A stretch of DNA of 64,000 bases from NCBI GenBank assembly GCA_035943635.1, contig DASZBX010000105.1, positions 1-64,000 on the forward strand, written 5' to 3'. The stretch comes from DASZBX01 sp035943635. GTDB lineage: Bacteria; Actinomycetota; Actinomycetes; Streptomycetales; Catenulisporaceae. How positions within the stretch are numbered: the stretch's first letter is position 1; each line of letters begins with the position of its first letter. Shown here in pieces: positions 8,516-16,020 of the stretch. The notes under the pieces were generated by a model, which saw only the letters and a program-made list of their open reading frames with translations, had not been told where the DNA came from and did not search any database. A program made the position numbers and the translations under genes.

Positions 8516-9559
8516 CTACAGTATCTGGCCGGGCTCGGCTTTCTCGTGTTGCGGCGGCTTGTTTTGGTAGGCCCGCCGGTAGGAGACCGGGGACATGCGC
8601 AGCTGGCGGCGGAAATGTCCGCGCAGCGACACCACCGTGCCCAGGCCGCTGCGCTGGGCGATCTGGGTCAGCGGCAGGTCCGTGGTCTCCAGCAGCTGCT
8701 GCGCGAGCAGGATCCGGTGCGCGTTGAGCCACTGCATCGGGGTGGTGCCGGTGGCCAGCCGGAACTGCCGGTCGAACGCGCGCCGGGAGAGCCCGGCCTG
8801 CACCGCCAGCGCGTTGATGGTGAACGGCTCGGCCAGGTGCTCCAGCGCCCAGGTCATCACCTTGCCGGTCGGGCCGGCCTGGGCCTCGGGCAGGTCGCCG
8901 TCGAAGTACGGCCCCTGGCCGCCCGGCCGCGCGCCGGGGAAGACCAGCTGCCGGGCCAGTTTCGCGGCCATCTCGCTGCCGTGGTCCAGGCCCACCAGGT
9001 ACAGGCACGCGTCCAGCCCGGCCGCCCGTCCCGCGCCGGTGATGAACTGGCCGCCGTCCACGTACAGCTCCCTCGGGTAGAGCCGGATGGTCGGGCGCAT
9101 CCGGGCCAGGGCCGGGGCGTGCATCCAGTGGATGGTCGCGGCCCTGTGGTCCAGCAGCCCGGCCGCGGCCAGGACGAACACCCCGCTGTTGAGCCCGACG
9201 ATCCGGGCTCCCTCCTTGGCCGCCCGGCGCAGCGACTGCAGCGCGGCCTGCGGCACCTGCTCGGTCGGCGAGCGCCAGGCCGGCACCACCACCGTGCCGG
9301 CGAAGTCCACCGCGGCCAGGCCGTACGGCGCGGCGATCTGCACCCCGCCGGTGGTCGGCAGCGGGCCGGCCTCCCCGGTGCACACCAGCACCTCGTAGCC
9401 CGGCAGCCCCTGGGATCTGCGGTCCTCGCCGAAGACGGCGATCGGTATCGCCCCGTCGAAGATCGGACAGTCCTTAAACAAGATCACAGCGACTGTGTCG
9501 CGGTTTCTACTCGCGCTCAGCCGAGGTGTCGTCGTTGGTTCGGCCCGATCGGTGGTCAT
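8516..9559 (-). CDS. adpA: AdpA/BldH-type developmental regulator (DJ-1-like plus AraC domains)
   Basis: A protein of 347 residues. Residues 20-205 form a DJ-1/PfpI-like dimerisation domain (VAVILFKDCPIFDGAIPIAV, GTVVVPAWRSPTEQ). Residues 235-335 form an AraC/XylS DNA-binding domain with the AdpA-typical SLRGHFRRQL in its second HTH. ATG 9559 has AAGGAG 9-10 nt upstream. Synteny with orn and whole-length resemblance to Streptomyces AdpA support orthology. Two differences stand out. The elbow that usually reads GLCTGAF reads GLNSGVF here, so the Cys is Asn. I also find no in-frame TTA codon, whereas Streptomyces adpA genes carry one that makes them bldA-dependent. In Streptomyces, AdpA controls hundreds of differentiation and secondary-metabolism genes. 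Confidence 0.9.
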   Translation of the reverse strand: MTTDRAEPTTTPRLSASRNRDTVAVILFKDCPIFDGAIPIAVFGEDRRSQGLPGYEVLVCTGEAGPLPTTGGVQIAAPYGLAAVDFAGTVVVPAWRSPTEQVPQAALQSLRRAAKEGARIVGLNSGVFVLAAAGLLDHRAATIHWMHAPALARMRPTIRLYPRELYVDGGQFITGAGRAAGLDACLYLVGLDHGSEMAAKLARQLVFPGARPGGQGPYFDGDLPEAQAGPTGKVMTWALEHLAEPFTINALAVQAGLSRRAFDRQFRLATGTTPMQWLNAHRILLAQQLLETTDLPLTQIAQRSGLGTVVSLRGHFRRQLRMSPVSYRRAYQNKPPQHEKAEPGQIL

Positions 9560-9575
9560 GGTGGGAAGGCTCCTT

Positions 9576-9995
9576 GCGCGGTACGGGGCACGTCGCTTTT
9601 GGGTGATCGCAGAGAACCTAGCGAATCTATGTGACTATCCGTCAAATGTGCAGCGCGCTCAGAAGCGCAAGTTCGCGCCCCCTGTGCTCTCCCCGGCCGC
9701 CGCGCCGCACCTCAGACCGCCGTCGCGGCAGCTCAAAGACAAGCGGAGGAAGTTTTTCCGGTTCGGACATACGCGGTGACACGCACACATTGCCCAACAT
9801 CACCGCACACAAGACTCACAAAGTCGAACTGATGCGTGCTCGATCCGTGACACGCTGTGGAACACCGGCGTACCGCAGGACGCACCGGCGGCCCGGCGGC
9901 GGGCGCACCCGGGCCCGGGAGCGGACGAGCGCGGGCAGAATAGGGGTTGAGCAGGGGGCGAACAGGGGTTTGGCGAAGCCCGTGCGGACGGGCCG
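9576..9995 (-). promoter_or_regulatory. Long upstream region of adpA
   Basis: 420 bp separates the adpA RBS from the end of the upstream gene and contains no plausible CDS. It has a locally AT-richer patch at about 9610-9650 and another at 9740-9850. Streptomyces adpA also has a long regulated leader with autorepression and BldD sites. I cannot assign individual sites here. Confidence 0.4.
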
Positions 9996-11177
9996 TCAGA
10001 ACTCGTTGTGCAGCGCGGCGATCCCGGAGTCCACGAGGTCCTGCACCCACGAACCGGCGAATTCGAGCCCGGAGGCGACCGGCAGACCATTGCGGGACCG
10101 GTAGTGCAACGCCTCCAGCAGCCCGGCCACTCTGTAATGATTCAGCGCCAGATACCAGCCGAGCCGGCTCAGATCAGCACCCGTCTTCAGCGCGTAGCGT
10201 TCGGCCATTTGGCGGATTGAGGGAAAACCGCGGGCGGTCGTGTGCGCGGAGGCGATCGGCTTGTGCGGCCGGCCGGCGCCCTCCCAGAAGGTCAGCAGCA
10301 GGCCGAGGTCCACCAGCGGGTCGCCCAGGGCGGCCGCCTCCCAGTCCAGCACCGCGGCGATCCGGCCGGGGGAGTTCGGGTGCAGCAGCACGTTCTCCAG
10401 CCGGTAGTCCCCGTGCAGTATGGTCGCCCGTTCGATCACCCCGTGCCCGCCCGGGACGCCCGCGCGCAGGCCCGAGGCCAGCCGGGCCAGCCGGGGCACC
10501 TCGCGGGTGGCCGAGGCCGCGTGCAGCCGGTCCCAGCGGTCCACCTGGCGGATCAGGAACTGGTCGGTGCGGGCGAAGTCGGCCAGGCCGGTGGCCCGGA
10601 TGTCCAGCGCGTGCAGGGCCGCGAGGGTGTCGACCAGTGCGTGCGAGAGCACCCTGGCCTGGGCCGGGCTGAGCGCGCTGCACTGCCGCTCGGTCCGGAA
10701 CACCAGCCCGGGCACCTTCGCGGTGACGAAGAACGGCGCGCCGATCACCGAGGTGTCCTGGCACAGCAGGTACGGCTCGGCCACCGGCACCCGGCCGCCG
10801 CGCCCGTGCGCCGAGTACAGGGCTCTGATCACCTGGTACTCCCGGCGCACGTCCCCGCGGCCCTGGGCCGGGGCCGGGGCGGTCAGCCCGGCCGGCACCG
10901 GCACCGGGGCCTGCGGGCCGACCGCCAGCGGGGGCCGGCGCAGCACCACGATCCGGCCCGCGGCGTCGCAGACCTCGTAGGTCAGGTTGGACCGGCCGCC
11001 GGGCAGCGGCAGGGCCCGCAGCGGGGGCCGGACCGAGCCGGGCATGCGTACCCCGAGATACCGGCCGAGCCGTTCCAGATCCAGGCCGTGCACCGCTGTT
11101 GACCAGGGGCTCTGCGGCGGGGCGGCCTGCGGCGCGGAGTCGTCCAGCACTCGCGTCTCACCGGCACCGCCAGCCAT
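9996..11177 (-). CDS. Phosphotransferase-family (APH/choline-kinase fold) protein
   Basis: A protein of 393 residues starting at ATG 11177, preceded by GAGGGG. The kinase-like core has the catalytic loop ILHGDYRLENVLL (Asp and Asn of the Brenner motif) and the metal-binding VLDWEAAALGDPLVDLG. The N-lobe contains LPGGRSNLTYEV. It belongs to the group of APH-like proteins often annotated next to acyl-CoA dehydrogenases (FadE36-like). The substrate cannot be told from sequence. It reads toward adpA on the same strand but is 430 bp away, so it is probably a separate transcript. Antibiotic phosphorylation is possible but less likely than a metabolic role. Confidence 0.8.
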   Translation of the reverse strand: MAGGAGETRVLDDSAPQAAPPQSPWSTAVHGLDLERLGRYLGVRMPGSVRPPLRALPLPGGRSNLTYEVCDAAGRIVVLRRPPLAVGPQAPVPVPAGLTAPAPAQGRGDVRREYQVIRALYSAHGRGGRVPVAEPYLLCQDTSVIGAPFFVTAKVPGLVFRTERQCSALSPAQARVLSHALVDTLAALHALDIRATGLADFARTDQFLIRQVDRWDRLHAASATREVPRLARLASGLRAGVPGGHGVIERATILHGDYRLENVLLHPNSPGRIAAVLDWEAAALGDPLVDLGLLLTFWEGAGRPHKPIASAHTTARGFPSIRQMAERYALKTGADLSRLGWYLALNHYRVAGLLEALHYRSRNGLPVASGLEFAGSWVQDLVDSGIAALHNEF

Positions 11178-11411
11178 CGGTCCGCCCCTCCCATGTGTCG
11201 CGCCGCGCACTGCCGGCGGGTGTTTCTTCGCAACGTAATGCGACCACTACGTCCTGGCTAGTGGCATGGCGGCACCTGCGGGCGGAAACTTTCCGCGGCG
11301 TCCGGGTTTCACCCTTCGTTCACCCCCGGTGGTGCACAGTGACCCCGGAATTGGCTAACGTGGCTTCGCACGGTCAATCTCGGCGTGTGTTCCGATGCGG
11401 AGGACAGATCG

Positions 11412-12797
11412 ATGTCAGTGCTGACAGGTCGTCGCGACAAGCAGACGGGTCCGGTGATGTCCGCATTCGTCACCGCCGTGGTGCTGGCCGGTTCGGCAGC
11501 CGCCCTGCCGGCTTTCGCCTCGGACGGCAGCCCGCAGCCGCCCTGTTCGACGCCCACCTCGGGTTCCGCCGCGCCGACCGGCACCGACACCACGCCGCCC
11601 CCGGCCACCGGCTCGGCCTCGAAGTCCTCCGACCAGGCCCGGCGCAGCGGTGACGACGCGTCCGATCCCGCGCCGCCCACCGATCCCGGCTGCACGACCA
11701 CGACGGCGCCCCCGACCACGCCGCCGACCACCGACGCGCCGACGACCGGCGCGCCGTCGACGACGGCGCCCCCGACCACGCCCAGTGCCACCACGGCCCC
11801 GCCGTCGACGACCGCGCAGGGCACGCCGACCGTGACCGGGACCACGACCGCGCCGACGACTGCGCCGGCCACCGTGGCGCCGCCCACGACCACGGCCGCG
11901 GCCCCGCCGGCCGGCCCCGGACCGGTCGGCGGCGGGGGCGTCGCCGGCGGCAGCTCGTTCGACTACACCGACACGCCCCCCGGCGACACCACCCAGCGCG
12001 AGCCGCACGGCACGATCACCCGGTCCCAGATCATCACCCGGGCCGAGCGCTGGCTGGCCGAGCAGGTCCCGTACAGCCAGACCCGCTGGTGGACCGACGC
12101 CGGCGGCACCTACCGGCAGGACTGCTCCGGGTACGTGTCCATGGTCTGGGACCTGAACCAGAACATCGACTTCTGGACCGGCAACCTCAACACCGTGTCG
12201 CACACGATCAACCCGGCCGACCTGTTGCCCGGCGACACGCTGATGTCGGTCGAGCACACCATAATCTTCGCCAACTGGGTCAACCCGCAGCACACCGAGT
12301 TCGACTTCTTCGAGGAGGCGCACCCGGGCACGGCGGCCCGCTTCGTGGTCGACGCGCCGCTGACCGCGTACACCGACAACGGGTTCAACGCCTTCCGCTA
12401 CGACGGGATCGCCGGCGCCGGGGTCCTGCCCGCGGACCCGGCCACCGGCCTGAGCTTCACCGCGCTCTCCAGCGGCGGCTCGGAGATCGCGCCGTCCGGG
12501 GTCTCCACCACCGAGCCGGCCCCGGCCCCGTGGCAGCAGACCCTGCCGGACCAGCAGGCCCTGAGCAAGCTGCTGGCCTCGGCCACCCCGACCCGGACGC
12601 CGGTCAAGGTCGACCCGCAGCTGGCCGCGATGGGCCTGAGCGCGGCCGGCCCGGCCCCGACCCGGGTGCTGCTGGCCGCCGCCCTGCTCAGCGCCCTGTT
12701 CACCCTGCTGGCGCTGATCCGCAACCCGCGGATCATGGCCGCGGCGCTCAGCCGCAAGCCCAAGGCCGAGCCCAGCCGGCACCGCCGCAAGCACTAG
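11412..12797 (+). CDS. Secreted, membrane-anchored NlpC/P60-like cell-wall enzyme
   Basis: A protein of 461 residues from ATG 11412 with GGAGG upstream. The order is a signal peptide (TAVVLAGSAAALPAFA), a Thr/Pro/Ala linker of about 120 residues, and a papain-like domain with RQDCSGYVSMVWDL (Cys 238) and SVEHTIIF (His 282). Near the C-terminus comes a transmembrane segment (VLLAAALLSALFTLLALI) with a basic tail. The DCSG and downstream His pattern matches NlpC/P60 or amidase-like cysteine peptidases that cut peptidoglycan stem peptides. The linker would span the wall from a C-terminal membrane anchor. It is transcribed away from the phosphotransferase gene, leaving a shared 230-bp promoter region. 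Confidence 0.75.
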   Translation: MSVLTGRRDKQTGPVMSAFVTAVVLAGSAAALPAFASDGSPQPPCSTPTSGSAAPTGTDTTPPPATGSASKSSDQARRSGDDASDPAPPTDPGCTTTTAPPTTPPTTDAPTTGAPSTTAPPTTPSATTAPPSTTAQGTPTVTGTTTAPTTAPATVAPPTTTAAAPPAGPGPVGGGGVAGGSSFDYTDTPPGDTTQREPHGTITRSQIITRAERWLAEQVPYSQTRWWTDAGGTYRQDCSGYVSMVWDLNQNIDFWTGNLNTVSHTINPADLLPGDTLMSVEHTIIFANWVNPQHTEFDFFEEAHPGTAARFVVDAPLTAYTDNGFNAFRYDGIAGAGVLPADPATGLSFTALSSGGSEIAPSGVSTTEPAPAPWQQTLPDQQALSKLLASATPTRTPVKVDPQLAAMGLSAAGPAPTRVLLAAALLSALFTLLALIRNPRIMAAALSRKPKAEPSRHRRKH

Positions 12798-12852
12798 CCC
12801 CGGAGCCCTGACACCAGAGCCCTGACACCAGGGCGCTGATCAGCCCGGCGGG

Positions 12853-12886
12853 CGCGTTCGGCGCGCGCCGGGCCCGGCCGAACGCG
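12853..12886 (+). terminator. Hairpin downstream of the NlpC/P60-like gene
   Basis: A 10-bp perfect stem, cgcgttcggc with gccgaacgcg, lies 55 bp past the stop codon. There is no T-tract, so its role as terminator is uncertain. The rest of 12798-13166 holds a 14-bp direct duplication at about 12802-12829 and the promoter of the chitinase gene. Confidence 0.4.
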
Positions 12887-13104
12887 ACCGACCGCCCGCG
12901 GTGCGCCGCCGGACCGGGCCCGCCCGGGCCCGCGCCCGGGTAGGGTCGGCAGTCGGCCGACCCCGCCGGCGCCCCGACGACGGCGAACCATCGGGTGATC
13001 ATGTCGGAACGTTCACCACAGTGCACGGCAAACCCCGCACCGACCAGGAGATTCCTGCTGCCTCTTGTGCGCCGGGGCTCAGTGGACTATACCTATCGCG
13101 AACC

Positions 13105-13116
13105 TGGTCTAGTCCA
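13105..13116 (+). promoter_or_regulatory. DasR-type operator (dre) upstream of chitinase 1
   Basis: The sequence TGGTCTAGTCCA matches the imperfect palindrome TGGTCTAGACCA bound by the GntR regulator DasR, which represses chitin and N-acetylglucosamine genes in Streptomyces. It lies 51 bp before the ATG. The identical 12-mer is found before the second chitinase. Confidence 0.82.
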
Positions 13117-13166
13117 ATTTCGCACCAGGGTCGGTCATTCCCCGCTCCCACACGTCAGGAGAGCAC

Positions 13167-14495
13167 ATGCGATCCACCCGCCCACAGGTCCCCGGCCGCG
13201 CGCGGACCCTGCGCCGCCGGCTGACCGGCCTGGCCGCCGCGGCCGCCCTGGTTGCGGTCGCGCTGCCCGGTGCGGCCGACGCCAGTTCGGCCGCCGCCCG
13301 GCCCCAGCCCGCCGCGAACTCCAAAGTGGCCATCGGCTTCTTCACCCAGTGGTCCATCTACTCCGGCTTCTTCGAGAAGAACCTGGTCACAGACGGCGCC
13401 GCGAGTAAGCTGACAGAGATCAACTACGCCTTCTCCTCGGTCTCGCCGACCGGACTGTGCACCTCCGGCGACAGCTGGGCCGACTATCAGCGCCCGTTCG
13501 CGGCCACCGAGGCGGTCAACGGCCAGGCCGACGTGGCCGGCCAGGCCCTGTCCGGCAACTTCAACCAGCTCAAGGAACTGAAGGCCGCCAACCCCAAGCT
13601 CAAGATCGTGATGACGATCGGCGGCTGGAGCTGGTCCAACCAGTTCTCCCAGCTGGCCTCCACCCAGGCCGGCCGGGACGCCTTCGTCCAGTCCTGCGTC
13701 GACCAGTACGTCAACGGCAACATCCCGGGCCTGGCCCCGGGCGCGGCCAAGGGCATCTTCGACGGCATCGACCTGGACTGGGAGTACCCGAACGAGGTCG
13801 GCAACGGCAACCCCTACGGCCCGCAGGACACCAAGGACTTCACCCTGCTGCTGCAGGACTTCCGCAGCGCCCTGACCGCGGCCGGCCAGGCCACCGGGGA
13901 GAAGTACCTGCTGACCGCGGACACCTCCCCGAACCAGTACGCCGCGGCGCAGCAGCTGCAGCTGGCCCCGGTGGCGCAGACCCTGGACTGGATCAACCTG
14001 ATGACCGTGGACTTCCACGGCGACTGGGAGACCCAGACCGACTTCGCCTCGAACCTGCTCCCGGACCCCAAGGACCCGCAGGCCGCGAACGACAAGTTCT
14101 CCATCGCCCAGTCGGTGGCCTACTACGAGAAGCAGGGCGTCCCGGCGAACAAGATCGCGCTGGAGATCCCCTACTACGCCCACGTCTGGACCGGCGTGCC
14201 GGCCACGAACAACGGGCTCTACCAGGCCGGCACGGCCTCGTCCCTGGACAGTGAGGGCTACGCCCTCGCCTCGGCCGCGCCCGGGACCGTGCACTACGAC
14301 CCGGTGACGGCCTCGCTGTGGAAGTACGACCCGACCTCCCAGACCTTCTACTCCTACGACGACCCGACCACGATCTTCGCCAAGGGCCTCTACATCGACG
14401 TCACCGGCCTGCGCGGCGCCTCCGTGTGGTCCCTCGACGGCGACTCCTCGACCGGGGCGCTCACCAGCTCCCTGACCCAGGCCCTGAAGTTCTGA
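13167..14495 (+). CDS. Secreted GH18 chitinase, catalytic domain only
   Basis: A protein of 442 residues from ATG 13167 with AGGAG 7 nt upstream. A basic N-terminus and an Ala-rich hydrophobic stretch form a signal peptide, with cleavage likely near ADA-SSAAA. The GH18 barrel begins at VAIGFFTQWSIY. It has the SxGG strand MTIGGWSWS and the DxxDxDxE motif GIDLDWEYP, with the acid/base Glu at 206. It ends at the barrel without a binding module. A dre operator upstream indicates induction by chitin breakdown products via DasR. Sequence between the motifs resembles the second chitinase at 21089 (NFNQLKELKA in both), so the two are paralogues. Confidence 0.93.
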   Translation: MRSTRPQVPGRARTLRRRLTGLAAAAALVAVALPGAADASSAAARPQPAANSKVAIGFFTQWSIYSGFFEKNLVTDGAASKLTEINYAFSSVSPTGLCTSGDSWADYQRPFAATEAVNGQADVAGQALSGNFNQLKELKAANPKLKIVMTIGGWSWSNQFSQLASTQAGRDAFVQSCVDQYVNGNIPGLAPGAAKGIFDGIDLDWEYPNEVGNGNPYGPQDTKDFTLLLQDFRSALTAAGQATGEKYLLTADTSPNQYAAAQQLQLAPVAQTLDWINLMTVDFHGDWETQTDFASNLLPDPKDPQAANDKFSIAQSVAYYEKQGVPANKIALEIPYYAHVWTGVPATNNGLYQAGTASSLDSEGYALASAAPGTVHYDPVTASLWKYDPTSQTFYSYDDPTTIFAKGLYIDVTGLRGASVWSLDGDSSTGALTSSLTQALKF

Positions 14496-14549
14496 CCCGC
14501 TTCGGGACCGGGTATGCCGGCTAGCTGTCTCTGAACGGCCGGTATGACG

Positions 14550-14592
14550 AAAGGGTGGCGGTGCACCAGAACGGCGCACCGCCACCCTTTTC
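14550..14592 (+). terminator. Bidirectional terminator between chitinase 1 and the L,D-transpeptidase gene
   Basis: A 15-bp perfect stem (14550-14564 with 14576-14590) has an 11-nt loop, with AAA at one foot and TTTT at the other. It sits between two convergent genes and can serve both. Confidence 0.88.
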
Positions 14593-14715
14593 GCATTGTT
14601 CCGATACGCGTTTCGCCTCAGCCGCCAACGGATCCCGCCGCGCGCCGGGTTCGCCACCCCGGCCCTCCAGCGGCCCCGGGAAGGGCTCGGCAGGGCTCTC
14701 CAGGGCCGCTGGGGC

Positions 14716-15921
14716 TCACTCGGCTCCCGGGACCGCCGAACCGGCCAGCCACTGGCTCCAGGAGGCCGTGAAGTCGTTGTAGCCGTTCCCCGGCGCACCG
14801 GTCCGCGGGGAGTTGATCACCTTGACCACGTCGCCCGGGATCGTGTTGTCGTAGAACCATTCGGCCTTCTCGTCGGAGGTGCCGATGCAGCCGTGGCTGA
14901 CGTTGTCCACCCCCTGGTCCCCGACCGACCAGGGCGCCGCGTGCACGTATGTGCCCGAGTCGGTCAGGTGCACGTCCCACTTGACGTCCGGGATGTCGTA
15001 CGCGTCGCCCAGGCCCGCGGTCTCCGAGTCCATCCGCAGGTCGGTGACCTTGTCCATCACGGCGAAGGTCCCGCCCCAGGTGTCCAGGCCGGGCATGCCC
15101 CCGCTGAACGGGAACGTCCCGAACACCTTGCCGTCGCGGTACACCACGGCCTGGTGCGTGGCCACGTTGGCCACGGTCTCCTGGTCCCGGCCCACGGTGA
15201 AGGACAGGGTCTTGTCCGCGGTGCCGTACTCGCCGTTCCCGGCGCTCAGGCCGTTCAGCGCCATCTGCACGGTGACCTTCGTCCCGGGCTGCCAGAACGC
15301 CTCCGGCCGGTAGTCCACCCGGGAGTCCGAGACCCAGCTCCAGTGCCCGGGCTGGGCCGGCACCGAGGTGACCTTCAGCGAGTTCTCCACCGCGGCCCGG
15401 TCGGTCACCGGGGCGGCGAAGTCGAGCACCACCGGCTGGGCGACCCCGTCCACCGAGCCGTCGTCCGGCGCGATCTGTTGGAAGTCGATCGGCGAGCCGG
15501 TCGGGTCGGCGGTCTGGAAGGTCGCGTGCTTCTTGGCCGGGGTCGCCTTGGCCGCCGCCGTGGTCACCGCGGTCACGGTGTAGGAGGTGGCGAACTTCAG
15601 GTGGCCGGTGCCGGTCCAGGTCCGGCGGTCGGCGCTGAAAACCCCGGCGACCGCGGCGCCCGGCGCGGCGACCAGCACCGAACCGAGCCGTTCGCCCTGG
15701 GGCGCGGTCACCACCAGCGGGGCGTCGGGGGCGACCCCGACCGCTCCGTCGGCGATGGACAGGGTGGCCGGCTCGGCCGGCGGCAGGGGCGCGGCCTCGG
15801 CCCGGCCGGACGAGGCCGGCCCGCCGTCGCCGGACAGGCCCAGCCAGGCCGCGCCGGCCAGGGCGACCACGGCCGTGCCGAGTGCCGCCGGGACGGTCCA
15901 TCGCATCGGTTTTCCGTTCAC
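14716..15921 (-). CDS. L,D-transpeptidase (YkuD) with Ig-like domains
   Basis: A protein of 401 residues from GTG 15921. ATG 15906 (MRWTVPAALG) is an equally plausible start with GGA upstream. An uncleaved or signal-type hydrophobic helix is followed by two Ig-like domains (about 55-250) and a YkuD domain. The active site is YVHAAPWSVGD (His 327) with SHGCIGTS (His 343, Cys 345). This layout matches the mycobacterial LdtMt2 group, which makes 3-3 peptidoglycan cross-links. There is no lipobox Cys. It lies 99 bp downstream of copCD on the same strand and may share its transcript. Confidence 0.92.
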   Translation of the reverse strand: MNGKPMRWTVPAALGTAVVALAGAAWLGLSGDGGPASSGRAEAAPLPPAEPATLSIADGAVGVAPDAPLVVTAPQGERLGSVLVAAPGAAVAGVFSADRRTWTGTGHLKFATSYTVTAVTTAAAKATPAKKHATFQTADPTGSPIDFQQIAPDDGSVDGVAQPVVLDFAAPVTDRAAVENSLKVTSVPAQPGHWSWVSDSRVDYRPEAFWQPGTKVTVQMALNGLSAGNGEYGTADKTLSFTVGRDQETVANVATHQAVVYRDGKVFGTFPFSGGMPGLDTWGGTFAVMDKVTDLRMDSETAGLGDAYDIPDVKWDVHLTDSGTYVHAAPWSVGDQGVDNVSHGCIGTSDEKAEWFYDNTIPGDVVKVINSPRTGAPGNGYNDFTASWSQWLAGSAVPGAE

Positions 15922-16020
15922 AGGGTCAAGTCTGCTCCGGAATGCGAAATGTTATTCCTACGTATAGGCCGAATTGGGGAATAGCGGCCCTTTGTCGCGG
16001 GAAATGCCGACTGTCGGGTT

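Noticed and set aside
11230..11411. ydaO-type c-di-AMP riboswitch before the NlpC/P60-like gene
   Set aside because: Such riboswitches often precede cell-wall hydrolase genes in actinomycetes, but I could not find the conserved core motifs here.
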